Shown here piece by piece: positions 18,837 to 28,045 of a stretch of 64,000 nucleotides of DNA. Both the position numbers and the translations under genes were made by a program. Position 1 is the stretch's first letter, and every line of letters starts with the position of its first letter. The notes under the pieces were generated by a model. It worked only from the letters and a program-made list of their open reading frames with translations, made no database searches and had not been told where the DNA came from. Source of the DNA: Legionella sp. (GTDB lineage Bacteria > Pseudomonadota > Gammaproteobacteria > Legionellales > Legionellaceae); contig JARLJQ010000017.1 of the NCBI GenBank assembly GCA_031291115.1, forward strand, positions 48,479-112,478, read 5' to 3'.

Positions 18837-19802
18837 TTAAAGAGCACCTAAATATTTCAAGCCGACATAAGGTCCTGACGCACCAAAATTACTTGTTGCA
18901 AAAAACGAGCCACTATTATTTCTCACATCAGCCACTTGAGATCTGATAGGATTGAAATAATTAAACCACATGTAACCAGTATCCAGCGTCAAATCGCCGT
19001 GTGCCATAACATAAGTGTAATTAGCACCCAGTTTTGCTTCCAGCTCAGGAACTACAGAAGCCTTAGAACCCTTGGTACTCGGCTCAATTTCGTTAGTACC
19101 AGTAGCCGTTACAAGGAAGCTGTATTTGGAAGTACCCGCTAAAAGTGCAGTAGCTGCTTTAGCATAAACACCGAAACCATTGCTGAACACATAGTTCATA
19201 TCTAAGCCCGCGCGAGGTCCAAAACCATCATATTGAGCTATTGTATTAGCAAGCCCATTAACAGTAGGAGCTCCTGAAGCTGAAGTCCCAATAACTCGTG
19301 TACCAACTGCTGTCTTAATGTGTGCGTATTGAACACCGCCATGAAAGCGGATTTTTTTATTTGCACTGAAATCAACAAATTGACCTAGCTCAGCATTAAC
19401 TGCATCCCAACGATTTTGGGTCAATACAGTAGGAATCGCAACATCACCATCACCAACGGGAAGACCTGGAAGGTTAATAGTATTAGTCTTGGTATCAAGA
19501 TGGTACCAGTTTACTGTTATATCATTACCTGTATTAAAATGGTACGATGTTTCTATTTGGAAGCCCCAGTCCCATTTACCGCTCAAATCATGATAAATAC
19601 CTTGATTATTTAGAGAATAATAAGAATAGTCTTTATTGTATGTAGTTTGTAAATACAGTGCTTGCCCACTAATATCCCATGCGCTGCGTTCGCAAGGAAC
19701 CGTCACATTTCCTGGCGTACATACAGGCCCCATAGTGCCTGCGAATGCGACGCTGCTACTGAACGCAAGTACTGCTAACGTTGTTTTTTTCAAACTAAAC
19801 AT
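18837..19802 (-). CDS. Major outer membrane protein family (MOMP paralogue 3)
   Basis: A 321-residue OmpS-type porin: signal peptide ending VAFAG, mature [30 protein letters not shown], barrel blocks [23 protein letters not shown] and [15 protein letters not shown]. The extracellular-loop regions differ from those of its neighbours ([35 protein letters not shown]). Start at ATG 19802 with GGAG seven bases upstream. A family promoter lies at 19908-19936, giving a leader of about 100 nt. I see no strong terminator after it. Confidence 0.92.
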   Translation of the reverse strand: MFSLKKTTLAVLAFSSSVAFAGTMGPVCTPGNVTVPCERSAWDISGQALYLQTTYNKDYSYYSLNNQGIYHDLSGKWDWGFQIETSYHFNTGNDITVNWYHLDTKTNTINLPGLPVGDGDVAIPTVLTQNRWDAVNAELGQFVDFSANKKIRFHGGVQYAHIKTAVGTRVIGTSASGAPTVNGLANTIAQYDGFGPRAGLDMNYVFSNGFGVYAKAATALLAGTSKYSFLVTATGTNEIEPSTKGSKASVVPELEAKLGANYTYVMAHGDLTLDTGYMWFNYFNPIRSQVADVRNNSGSFFATSNFGASGPYVGLKYLGAL

Positions 19803-19907
19803 ACCTTGTCTCCACATCAACTATTATTGATATAATTCTTTTTTTTACCTAACTAAACCACCACTAAAAATAAATAGCATGCCGGCTTGCGACATACAAG
19901 AGAGCAA

Positions 19908-19936
19908 AGTATCTATATTGGATGGAATTAAGTCAA
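19908..19936 (-). promoter_or_regulatory. Promoter of MOMP paralogue 3
   Basis: On the minus strand TTGACT (19936-19931), 17 bp, GATACT (19913-19908). The same -35, -10 and spacer length recur upstream of paralogue 5, and close variants upstream of 4 and 6. Confidence 0.65.
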
Positions 19937-20022
19937 GAAAAATAGCGAACAAAATTTATATTTTTCATGTAGATACATAAACTTCATCCATGGCTCGCAT
20001 TTATTGAACACAGCGCATTTTA

Positions 20023-20054
20023 AATACCACCCATCTGATTTGAGAGGTGGTATT
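20023..20054 (-). terminator. Hairpin after MOMP paralogue 4
   Basis: Perfect 9-bp stem AATACCACC (20023-20031) and GGTGGTATT (20046-20054) with a 14-nt loop, 24 bp past the stop codon. The T-tract is short. Confidence 0.55.
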
Positions 20055-20077
20055 ATTCAAATTGAGTAATCAACCAA

Positions 20078-20974
20078 TTAAATACTACCTACATACTTCA
20101 AGCCCACATAAGGCCCAGACACAGAAAAACTGCTTGATCTAAACTCTGCCAAAGAGAACGTCGCACCAAGTGCCTTAAAATAGTTAGAACACATATAACC
20201 CGCATCCAATATCAAGGTGCCCTGCTCCAGAGCACGGGTGTAATTAGCACCTAACTTAGCCTCCAACTCAGGAACCAAATTGGTTTTTGAACCTAAATAG
20301 TTGCGACCATCATCAGTTATTTGATTTTTGAATTTGGTGGACCCTATTAAAAGTGCTGTAGCCGTTTTAGCATACAGACCAATACCTGAGCCAAATACAT
20401 AATTCATATCAAGGCCCGTACGTGGTCCAAAGCCGTTATATACCATGTTGCGAGCAAAATTAAGAACAAAACCGCTAATAAATGTTTCCTGCAAAAAAGT
20501 CATATCGGAACTGATATGCGCGTATTGCACACCGCCATGAAAACGCATTTTTATATTGGCATTGAAATCAACGAGTTGGCCTACCTCACCAGTAACGGCA
20601 TCCCATTCCTGATCTATTTTAAAATGTATAAAAGGTGCGTCAAGATTATTACGGCCATCAAGATGGTACCAATTGAGCGTCAAATCATTACCGGTATTAA
20701 AATTGTAGGAGCCCTCCAATTGGAACCCCCAATTCCATTTGCCACTCAAATCACGGTATACAATGTCATTGTTCTGGCCGAAAAACGGTAAATAAAATAA
20801 ATTATTGTTGTGATTTATTTGTAAATAAAGAGCTTGCCCGCTCAAAGCCCATGCAGGGTGTTCGCAAGGAACGGTTACATCCCCTGGAGTGCACTGTTCT
20901 CCCATGGCTCCAGCAAATGCGGTGCTGCAACTTAAAACCAATGCGGCTAATGCTGTTTTTTTAAAAGAAAACAT
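20078..20974 (-). CDS. Major outer membrane protein family (MOMP paralogue 4, short form)
   Basis: A 298-residue MOMP-type porin, the shortest of the six. The signal peptide ends STAFAG. The mature start is altered (AMGEQCTPGDVTVPCEHPAW), but both cysteines are kept. The barrel motifs KWNWGFQLEGSYNFNTGNDLTLNWYHL and [13 protein letters not shown] are present. It carries a Cys (GYMCSNYF) where the other copies have Trp, a position otherwise conserved. A strong TAAGGAGG precedes the ATG. Sequence drift and the unusual Cys suggest relaxed constraint or a specialised role. Confidence 0.88.
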   Translation of the reverse strand: MFSFKKTALAALVLSCSTAFAGAMGEQCTPGDVTVPCEHPAWALSGQALYLQINHNNNLFYLPFFGQNNDIVYRDLSGKWNWGFQLEGSYNFNTGNDLTLNWYHLDGRNNLDAPFIHFKIDQEWDAVTGEVGQLVDFNANIKMRFHGGVQYAHISSDMTFLQETFISGFVLNFARNMVYNGFGPRTGLDMNYVFGSGIGLYAKTATALLIGSTKFKNQITDDGRNYLGSKTNLVPELEAKLGANYTRALEQGTLILDAGYMCSNYFKALGATFSLAEFRSSSFSVSGPYVGLKYVGSI

Positions 20975-21007
20975 GCGCGCCTCCTTAAAAAGTAATATTC
21001 AATGTGC

Positions 21008-21037
21008 AGTATTAAGCTTTGAAAAGATGGAAGTCAA
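21008..21037 (-). promoter_or_regulatory. Promoter of MOMP paralogue 4
   Basis: On the minus strand TTGACT (21037-21032), 18 bp, AATACT (21013-21008), with the start codon at 20974. Same arrangement as the other MOMP promoters. Confidence 0.6.
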
Positions 21038-21154
21038 TAAAATAATTAGCAGAATTTTTATATTTTTCATAAAGATGTATTTTTTTATTCACGAAATATA
21101 TTTTTTGATCAGACCGGAGCGTAAGTTTTTTTATTTCACTAGTCTTAAACGAAG

Positions 21155-21187
21155 TTCACCCCAGTTCCATAAGAACGATGGGGTGAA
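21155..21187 (-). terminator. Hairpin after MOMP paralogue 5
   Basis: TTCACCCCA (21155-21163) pairs with TGGGGTGAA (21179-21187). The stem core CACCCCA/TGGGGTG is also found in the hairpin after paralogue 6 at 22443-22473, so the two terminators are related. Confidence 0.55.
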
Positions 21188-21219
21188 TAAAGTGGGAGAT
21201 TAAGCTAAATCAGTAACAA

Positions 21220-22182
21220 TTAAACGTTACCAACATACTTCAAACCAACATAAGGACCTGAAGCACCGAAATCAGTAGATCTGAATGCAGCAGTTTGATC
21301 AATGTTGTGTACTGGGTTGAAGTAGTTAAACCACATGTAACCAGCGTCTAAAGTTAGGTCACCTTGTGCCATAGCATAAGTGTAATCAGCACCTAATTTA
21401 GCTTCTAATTCAGGAACGATTGCAGTTCTAGAACCATGGATTGGGTTAATAACAGCAGCGCCTACTTGGTTAATACCAGCGTTGTTGAATTTAGAAGTAC
21501 CAACTAGTACAGCAGCAGCTCCTTTAGCATAAACGCCAAAGCCATTGCCAAATACATAGTTCATGTCTAAACCAGTACGTGGTCCGAAACCATTGTACTC
21601 AGAGTTTAGAGCAAACGCTGTAGTAACAGGTAAAGCTCCTGGTACAACTGTTGTAGTTGTAACAGCAAAGTTAGTAGTTGGTTTAACACGAGCGTATTGG
21701 AAACCACCGTGGAAACGGATTTTCTTGTTCGCACTGAAATCAACGAATTGACCTAGTTCACCGTTAACTGCATCCCAACGCATTTTTTGAGCAACTGCGA
21801 TACCATTAACAGTAACACCTAAACCAGTACCTAACAGGCTTGGGTTAACAGCTAATACACGGTTGTCAGTATCTAAGTGGTACCAGCTAACTGTTACGTC
21901 GTTACCAGTATTGAAGTGGTAAGAACCTTCAATTTGGAAGCCCCAGTTCCAGTTACCACTTGCATCGTTGTAAACGTTAGCGTTTGCAACGCTTGGGTAA
22001 TAAGAAAAACCATCGTTTGTAGTTGTTTGCAAATACAGAGCTTGACCACCGATATCCCATGCAGTTCTTTCGCAAGGAACAGTTACATTTCCTGGCGTGC
22101 ATACTGGGCCCATTGTACCAGCGAATACTGCACTGCTACCTAAAGCAAGTACTGCCAATGCTGTTTTTTTCAGACTGAACAT
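21220..22182 (-). CDS. Major outer membrane protein (MOMP paralogue 5)
   Basis: A 320-residue OmpS-type porin and near twin of paralogue 2: long stretches such as [20 protein letters not shown] and [20 protein letters not shown] are the same, with changes confined to a few loops. Signal peptide [21 protein letters not shown]; mature start [16 protein letters not shown]. Start at ATG 22182 with GGAG six bases upstream. A family promoter lies at 22299-22327, and the leader of about 110 nt contains a 12-bp AT-rich hairpin (22226-22253). Probably one of the main expressed copies. Confidence 0.94.
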   Translation of the reverse strand: MFSLKKTALAVLALGSSAVFAGTMGPVCTPGNVTVPCERTAWDIGGQALYLQTTTNDGFSYYPSVANANVYNDASGNWNWGFQIEGSYHFNTGNDVTVSWYHLDTDNRVLAVNPSLLGTGLGVTVNGIAVAQKMRWDAVNGELGQFVDFSANKKIRFHGGFQYARVKPTTNFAVTTTTVVPGALPVTTAFALNSEYNGFGPRTGLDMNYVFGNGFGVYAKGAAAVLVGTSKFNNAGINQVGAAVINPIHGSRTAIVPELEAKLGADYTYAMAQGDLTLDAGYMWFNYFNPVHNIDQTAAFRSTDFGASGPYVGLKYVGNV

Positions 22183-22298
22183 ATAAGTCTCCATATAAAT
22201 TATTATTTTTGTATTCCAATTTTACTGATAATTTTTTATTCAAAAAATTATCAACATCGTGCTTTCTTTGTTTTTTTACAAGGCATGCAACGACGGGC

Positions 22299-22327
22299 AG
22301 TATCTATATCAGAGCAAAAGAAGTCAA
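22299..22327 (-). promoter_or_regulatory. Promoter of MOMP paralogue 5
   Basis: On the minus strand TTGACT (22327-22322), 17 bp, GATACT (22304-22299). Both hexamers and the spacer length are the same as at 19908-19936. Confidence 0.65.
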
Positions 22328-22442
22328 GAAAATTAATAAAACAATCTGAAGGTTAGGTGTGTGTTTTTTTTAATAGATGGGTAATTTAACAGCATCTTTT
22401 GCTAGGAAAACGGCGGGAACTGTACGGGAGGTACTTTAAAGC

Positions 22443-22473
22443 TCACCCCATTTACGAGCAATAAATGGGGTGA
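22443..22473 (-). terminator. Hairpin after MOMP paralogue 6
   Basis: Perfect 12-bp stem TCACCCCATTTA (22443-22454) and TAAATGGGGTGA (22462-22473) with a 7-nt loop, shortly after the stop codon at 22502. The T-tract is weak. Confidence 0.65.
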
Positions 22474-22501
22474 ATAGTGTGGAGTTAATGCATTTTACAA
22501 A

Positions 22502-23425
22502 TTAAACGTTACCAACGTATTTCAAACCAACGTATGGACCAGAAGCGCCAAAATCATTAGTTCTAGAATCGCCAAGAGTCACAACATGGTGCATTGGGTT
22601 AAAATAGTTAAACCACATGTAACCTGCGTCTAAAGTTAAATCACCTTGTGCCATAGCATAAGTGTAGTTACCACCTAACTTAGCTTCAAGCTCAGGAACG
22701 ATTGCATTTCTTTCGCCACGAAGAGCCACTACAGAAGTAGCCATAGAAGCAGGTGAAGAAGTTGGCACAATACCATGGAACTTGGCTTTACCAGTTAAAA
22801 CAGAAGCGGCTGCTTTAGCATAAACACCAAAACCATTACCAAAAACATAGTTCATGTCCATACCTGTACGTGGTCCGAAACCATTGTATTCAGCATGTCT
22901 GTCTCTAACAGCAGGTAGAACTCCAATGCTGCTTAAACGAACTTCATTACCTGATTGGATTCGAGCGAATTGGAAACCACCGTGGAAGCGAATTTTTTTG
23001 TTCGCGCTGAAATCAACAAACTGACCTAATTCAGCATTAATTGCATCCCACTTATTTTCTCTTTCAACAGCAACGTTCACCGCACCATTTGCAAAGGCAA
23101 AACGACGTTCGTTAGAATCCAGGTGATACCAGGAAACAGTGACGTCATTACCTGTGTTAAAATGGTAAGAACCTTCAATTTGGAAACCCCAATTCCAGTC
23201 ATTGCTGTGATCACGAAGTTCACCAGTGGCTGTTGGGTAAGCAGCTGCAAAAGTATTATTATCAACGGTTTGCAAATACAGTGCTTGTCCACCAATGTCC
23301 CAAGCCGTTCTTTCGCAAGGAACTGTTACGTTTCCTGGAGTGCATACTGGACCCATGGAACCGGCAAATACGGCACTGCTACCTAAAGCGAGTACTGCTG
23401 CTGTTGTTTTTTTCAAACTAAACAT
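22502..23425 (-). CDS. Major outer membrane protein family (MOMP paralogue 6)
   Basis: A 307-residue OmpS-type porin: signal peptide [21 protein letters not shown], mature [31 protein letters not shown], and barrel blocks shared with paralogues 2 and 5. Loop segments differ ([36 protein letters not shown]). GGAG lies seven bases before the ATG. It is the first gene of the array in the direction of transcription and follows the MotY-like gene. Promoter at 23536-23564. Confidence 0.93.
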   Translation of the reverse strand: MFSLKKTTAAVLALGSSAVFAGSMGPVCTPGNVTVPCERTAWDIGGQALYLQTVDNNTFAAAYPTATGELRDHSNDWNWGFQIEGSYHFNTGNDVTVSWYHLDSNERRFAFANGAVNVAVERENKWDAINAELGQFVDFSANKKIRFHGGFQFARIQSGNEVRLSSIGVLPAVRDRHAEYNGFGPRTGMDMNYVFGNGFGVYAKAAASVLTGKAKFHGIVPTSSPASMATSVVALRGERNAIVPELEAKLGGNYTYAMAQGDLTLDAGYMWFNYFNPMHHVVTLGDSRTNDFGASGPYVGLKYVGNV

Positions 23426-23535
23426 ATCTAATCTCCATCTATTATTATTATGTTCGAACTTTAATTGATAACTGTCTACTCAAAGTTACCAGCAGCATGC
23501 TTTCTTCGCTTTGGTTTGAAGCATGCAACAAAATG

Positions 23536-23564
23536 AGTATTGGTAGCGAATCATAATAAAGCAA
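23536..23564 (-). promoter_or_regulatory. Promoter of MOMP paralogue 6
   Basis: On the minus strand TTGCTT (23564-23559), 17 bp, AATACT (23541-23536). A variant of the shared MOMP promoter, with a leader of about 105 nt. Confidence 0.55.
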
Positions 23565-23623
23565 GTAATTTTGGAAAAAAAATTCAATATTTTTCATATA
23601 GATATATTTTTTATTCACAGCCG

Positions 23624-24505
23624 CTATTTTTTAATCAGATTGATAATAACCCTCCGGTTTGCAGCACGACCTGAATCAGTATCGTTTCGGGCAACTGGTT
23701 TTAGCGCACCAAACCAGGTTACTGACAATTTTTCATCCGGTACACCAAGCGATAATAAATAATTTTGTACTGCTTGTGCCCGATATTGAGAAATCGCATT
23801 GTTATATCCTTTACGACCGCTTTCATCAGCATAACCCACCACTCGAATCACTTGAATTTGAGAGTCTGCCGCAACGTATTGTGCAATACGACGTAATTGC
23901 GTCTTATCTTCATCGGTCAATTCTCGGCTATCGGTACCAAAATGGAAAATACTTTCCTTCACGCTGCTGTAATCAAAAGTCAGTAACTTCCCAAGGCATT
24001 GCTGATAACGTGAATAAGGCTTTTGAAAACCAATTGGTGTAAGTGCTACGGTAACGGCAAAACCCAGTTCAGAATTGTAGTTAAATGTGGGTTCCATACC
24101 TTGAGATAGAAAGGTAAGAAGCTTTAAAGCAGAGTCCTGCCTTAAAAACACACCAAAAGCACCAGGATTAATCATTAATTTACCCACCAAAGCCGAAGTT
24201 CCATCAGGCTTCCAGACTGGAGAGCGAATAATGATCTTCGCTGGCAAGGCTCGTTGAACTTGATCCCATTTACGTAAAATAAAATGAGGCGGACGTGCCG
24301 CATATTGTTCAAAATAGCCAATACCGTAATTTGGTATCGTAAGTGCCAGCCCGCAACGCATTGGATTACCGCTCATACGCCAACTTGCATTACCCATTGG
24401 CAGCGCGAAATTAACATGCCCCATTGCCAACGCTGTACTTATGGAAATTACATAACTGGCTGCAATGCGCTTTATAAACGCATATCGATTATACTCGAAT
24501 TCCAT
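23624..24505 (-). CDS. motY: MotY-like flagellar stator protein, OmpA C-terminal domain
   Basis: A 293-residue exported protein. The N-terminal half has the MotY pattern (PMGNASWRMSGNPMRCGLALTIPNYG, two domain-linking cysteines). The C-terminal half (from about residue 165) is an OmpA/MotB peptidoglycan-binding domain: FHFGTDSRELTDEDKTQLRRIA, VVGYADESGRKGYNNAISQYRAQAV and SGRAANRRVIINL. MotY forms the periplasmic T-ring that holds stators at the motor in polar flagellates. Other flagellar genes are not in the window. GAGG lies close before the ATG. A generic OmpA-family lipoprotein-like role is the alternative, but the N-terminal match favours MotY. Confidence 0.78.
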   Translation of the reverse strand: MEFEYNRYAFIKRIAASYVISISTALAMGHVNFALPMGNASWRMSGNPMRCGLALTIPNYGIGYFEQYAARPPHFILRKWDQVQRALPAKIIIRSPVWKPDGTSALVGKLMINPGAFGVFLRQDSALKLLTFLSQGMEPTFNYNSELGFAVTVALTPIGFQKPYSRYQQCLGKLLTFDYSSVKESIFHFGTDSRELTDEDKTQLRRIAQYVAADSQIQVIRVVGYADESGRKGYNNAISQYRAQAVQNYLLSLGVPDEKLSVTWFGALKPVARNDTDSGRAANRRVIINLIKK

Positions 24506-24570
24506 TATTCCTCATCCCCATGACTCGATTCATGTTATCCTTGGATATCGGCAATGATTCAAGAATCTTT

Positions 24571-25608
24571 ATGGTATTTAGTACAATAATTAATCGACCT
24601 GACGATTGGCACGTCCATTTCAGAGATAATGACCTGCTGCAACACACTGTAGCAGCCAGTGCAAAACACTTTGCACGGGCCTTAATTATGCCCAATCTTA
24701 AACCAGCGCTCACCGATATAGCGTCAATAAACGCCTACAGAGAACGAATTCTTGCGGCCGTGCCGAAAGGTAATTCATTTAAACCCTATATGACGTTTTA
24801 CTTAAACCATGCCGTACAGGCTGCCGAACTAGAACAAGCTGCCGCAACCCCCTACATTTTAGGCGCCAAATATTACCCGGCAGGGGCAACAACCAATTCT
24901 GAAGCGGGTGCTAAGACCCTAAAAGAACTGTATCCACTGTTTGAAGTATTACAAAATAAAAGCTTGGTCGTACAAATTCATGGTGAAGTCACTCACAGTG
25001 ATATTTTTGACCGTGAAGCATTGTTCATTAATGACTATTTAAAACCTTTAGTCAGCAATTTTCCCAAACTCAGAATCGTACTGGAACATATTTCAACACA
25101 GGCAGCAGTAGACTTTGTTAATGATGCAGCAGAAACTATTGCAGCAACAATTACTCCGCATCATTTATTATATAATCGCAATAAATTACTTGCAGGTGGA
25201 ATCAGGCCTCATTATTATTGTTTGCCAATTTTAAAACACGAACGCGATCAAAAAGCATTGCAAAAAGCTGCCTGCAGCGGTAACCCTAAATTTTTTGCAG
25301 GAACCGACAGCGCACCGCATAGTGTAGGCTCTAAAGAGAATGCCTGTGGTTGTGCCGGGATTTACTCAGCACCTTATGCTCTGGCTCTTTATGCGCAACT
25401 GTTTGATGAATTGAACCAATTAACACGTCTGAATCAATTTATGAGTCATTTTGGCGCAGAATTTTATCAATTACCACTGAATCAGGAAGAAATTGAGGTG
25501 GTTAAAATACCACAACAAATACCTGATTTTCTGCCTTTGGGTACCGAGCAAGTTGTGCCTATGGCGGCAGGTGAAACCATTCAATGGAGCATTAATGTCC
25601 CCTCGTGA
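24571..25608 (+). CDS. pyrC: Dihydroorotase, homodimeric PyrC type
   Basis: A 345-residue zinc amidohydrolase that cyclises carbamoyl-aspartate to dihydroorotate in pyrimidine synthesis. The metal motif HVH in RPDDWHVHFRD, the carbamylated-Lys region GAKYYPAGATTNSEAG, the metal histidines in QIHGEV and LEHIST, and the catalytic aspartate in FAGTDSAPH are all visible. Start taken at the ATG at 24571 because MVFSTIINRPDDWH gives the length and N-terminus usual in E. coli PyrC; earlier in-frame starts have no ribosome-binding site either. Its end overlaps rnt by 14 bp, so the two are probably translationally coupled. Confidence 0.93.
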   Translation: MVFSTIINRPDDWHVHFRDNDLLQHTVAASAKHFARALIMPNLKPALTDIASINAYRERILAAVPKGNSFKPYMTFYLNHAVQAAELEQAAATPYILGAKYYPAGATTNSEAGAKTLKELYPLFEVLQNKSLVVQIHGEVTHSDIFDREALFINDYLKPLVSNFPKLRIVLEHISTQAAVDFVNDAAETIAATITPHHLLYNRNKLLAGGIRPHYYCLPILKHERDQKALQKAACSGNPKFFAGTDSAPHSVGSKENACGCAGIYSAPYALALYAQLFDELNQLTRLNQFMSHFGAEFYQLPLNQEEIEVVKIPQQIPDFLPLGTEQVVPMAAGETIQWSINVPS

Positions 25609-26221
25609 TAGTGTACTAAGCCTTACTATGAAAGAACGATTTCGTGGTTTTTTGCCTGTAGTTGTTGATGTGGAAACGGCCGGTGTTGATCCACAAAAAA
25701 ATGCCTTGTTGGAGATGTGTGTTGTTCTGGTTACCATGGATGAAGCAGGAACATTCCAACGCGGTGACAGTCATTTTGAACATGTTTTACCTTTTTCGGG
25801 TGCAGAGCTTGATCAAAAATCACTGGAATTTAATCACATCGACCCCTTCCAGCCACTGCGTTTTGCGGTAGATGAAAAAATTGCGTTGGAACATTTGTTT
25901 CAACCTATTTTTGCAGCACTTAAAAAAACGCGCTGCCAACGCGCCGTTTTAGTCGGGCATAATGCCTGGTTTGATTTATTATTTATTAAAGAAGCGGTTA
26001 AGCGAACAGGGGTTAAATCACCTTTTCATGCCTTTACCTGCTTTGACACCGCAACCTTGGGTGGCTTAATTTACGGCCAAACTGTGCTAGCTAAAGCCGC
26101 ACTGTCTGCAGGAATTGCTTTTGATGCCAATGAAGCACACTCAGCAATTTATGATGCCGAAAGAACTACTGATTTATTTTGTCAGATGCTCAACACCTGG
26201 CGGATAATGAGTGAAAAATAA
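25595..26221 (+). CDS. rnt: Ribonuclease T
   Basis: A 208-residue DEDDh exonuclease that trims the 3' CCA turnover end of tRNA and matures 5S and 23S rRNA. Exo I is VDVETAG (D and E), Exo II is GHNAWFDLLF, and Exo III is HSAIYDAERT with the catalytic His and Asp. The opening RFRGFLPVVVDVETAG matches E. coli RNase T closely. The ATG at 25595 has GGAG five bases upstream within pyrC. A start 11 codons later is possible but has no ribosome-binding site. Confidence 0.93.
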   Translation: MSPRDSVLSLTMKERFRGFLPVVVDVETAGVDPQKNALLEMCVVLVTMDEAGTFQRGDSHFEHVLPFSGAELDQKSLEFNHIDPFQPLRFAVDEKIALEHLFQPIFAALKKTRCQRAVLVGHNAWFDLLFIKEAVKRTGVKSPFHAFTCFDTATLGGLIYGQTVLAKAALSAGIAFDANEAHSAIYDAERTTDLFCQMLNTWRIMSEK

Positions 26222-26464
26222 AGCATATATCCCTTCTCCTAATGGGAAGGGATATAAACCCTTAACTTAATGGTAGTGCCCCTTCGCTGTACCCGAGCAA
26301 CACCTTTATTTTGTCTGCGCAATCCAATGACCCACAACAGCCCAACATGATTAATTATTTTACATGCCACACTGAATACAGTACAATGCCGCCTAATCTT
26401 TAAATTTCTTTGTGAAATTAATCGTCGTATACCAATATAAATACGCCTAACTGAGTATTCTATT

Positions 26465-28045
26465 ATGCCTATGTCCCAAACTGTCGCTGAATATTTAAAA
26501 CAGATCAACATGGAGCACACTGTTCCTGAAAATGATCCACTGCTTTTAGCCCCTTGCGCCGATTTTACCGACGCAAACTGTATTGAACTAATTACTCTGA
26601 TCAAACTTTATAACGACAGTTGGATTGATCTGAAAAAAGAACCTAAGCCCGAAAGTAAATTAGGCGAAATTTCAAGTGAGAAAATAAAAGATTTTTATAT
26701 GGCAGCATTACAATCGACACAGGATGTTCTAGACCTTCATAAACAGAAGGCGGGTGCGCCTTTGCAAATTCCATCTTATAAGCCGAAAAGCTTTTGGATA
26801 AGTCCCTTACAAATAACTCATTGGGTTGCAACGCAACGGCCAATCTATCAGCAACTGTTCCATTACGAGGCGATACAAGACTATTCTCACAATACGATAG
26901 AACATTTATTGCTTGAAATAGGCATTGAACTGTGTTCACCACTTGATCCCGTGCTCACCCAGATGCTGACCACAAACCTGAACCAAGTAGTAGGTATTTT
27001 AAATAAAAAACAAATTTCAGAATTACTTTATTACACACTGTACTTCATCTTTAACCATGCCAAGGCTTCTCCTATGAGAAGTCATTATGTATACGCTGAT
27101 GTAGCACTGAAAGCGGCTCTGCAAAAGAATGCCCAACAAGGTACCAAGATCATAGATAGTGCTTTTGCTGATCAAGCGCAACCTATTAAGCCCTTATTAG
27201 AAAATAATTTAATGCAATTCAAAAATAAAACTCAGCCTCTCTACCTTGGGCTATTGTGCTTTGACAATTGTCCTTTACTTAAAAAACTCTTTATAGATAG
27301 CTGGCAAGCTCTAGGAATCAAAGAAACCGCAACCAAATACGATACACTGGCTCTGTTTCCCTCCTCAAATCCATTTGTAGATGGTAAGATTATCATGGCG
27401 GATGGAAAACCAACGGTTGCCAGCCTCCCCGACGCAACGTGCTTGTCACAAATGATGGAATTAGCGCACCGAACCAAGTCTTCTAATCTTCCATTTTTCA
27501 CACCAGAAAATAATCCCGAACCAACAGCTGTTTTATTAAAATTTGAGAGTGCTCGGTTAAAAATAACCGATAAAACGTTACGAGAAACATCCCACTTCAC
27601 TCATATAAAAGAATCAGCCACATTTAGAACCATCATTAACTACTCAAGCATTATTGCGCTTATTACAACATATAAATTTGAGAGTGAAGAATATGACTTT
27701 CCACCGCGAGAAGTACTAAAGCATTTTTTTGCAACACTAAATTTTAAGAGCCCAAATACATTCAACAACTTAATGCCCCATGTGCGCAGTTGCAAGTTAT
27801 TTATTGATGAAACAAATACCCTGTCATTAAAAGCCCAAAGTTACAAAATAGAACATACCCTTGACATACTGGCTCAGCACTTAAAAAAACTTCCTGAAAA
27901 ATCCAGTGCACTAAATCAAGACTGGGTTAAAATGAACCTCATGATTTGGACTGAACTCCACAAAATTTTAAAAAGTAAACTAGAACTACTACCCGTTAAG
28001 AATGCAGAAAATTTGTTAGCAGATATGCCGCAGCTTTCATTTTAA
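26465..28045 (+). CDS. Orphan cytoplasmic protein, possible effector
   Basis: A 526-residue protein I do not recognise. No signal peptide or membrane segment; predicted largely helical, with conserved-looking Trp and Leu patterns (FWISPLQITHWVATQRPIYQQL) and an alternating helical C-terminus (IEHTLDILAQHLKKLPEK). It opens MPMSQTVAEYLKQINMEH and ends NLLADMPQLSF. It stands alone, flanked by rnt and a DUF167 gene with about 240 bp of AT-rich DNA upstream. Large lone soluble proteins of this kind among housekeeping genes are often Dot/Icm substrates in Legionella, but no secretion signal can be shown here. Confidence 0.6.
   Translation: MPMSQTVAEYLKQINMEHTVPENDPLLLAPCADFTDANCIELITLIKLYNDSWIDLKKEPKPESKLGEISSEKIKDFYMAALQSTQDVLDLHKQKAGAPLQIPSYKPKSFWISPLQITHWVATQRPIYQQLFHYEAIQDYSHNTIEHLLLEIGIELCSPLDPVLTQMLTTNLNQVVGILNKKQISELLYYTLYFIFNHAKASPMRSHYVYADVALKAALQKNAQQGTKIIDSAFADQAQPIKPLLENNLMQFKNKTQPLYLGLLCFDNCPLLKKLFIDSWQALGIKETATKYDTLALFPSSNPFVDGKIIMADGKPTVASLPDATCLSQMMELAHRTKSSNLPFFTPENNPEPTAVLLKFESARLKITDKTLRETSHFTHIKESATFRTIINYSSIIALITTYKFESEEYDFPPREVLKHFFATLNFKSPNTFNNLMPHVRSCKLFIDETNTLSLKAQSYKIEHTLDILAQHLKKLPEKSSALNQDWVKMNLMIWTELHKILKSKLELLPVKNAENLLADMPQLSF

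Larger units (their letters stand above)
22183..22501. other. Leader, promoter and terminator region between MOMP paralogues 5 and 6
   Basis: 319 bp without coding sequence. It holds the leader hairpin TGATAATTTTTT/AAAAAATTATCA (22226-22253), the promoter at 22299-22327, about 110 bp of AT-rich DNA and the 12-bp-stem hairpin of the next gene at 22443-22473. Confidence 0.7.

Noticed and set aside
26261..26310. Degenerate CCCGGG-type palindrome near rnt (CGCTGTACCCGAGC)
   Set aside because: Too short and only one arm is recognisable.
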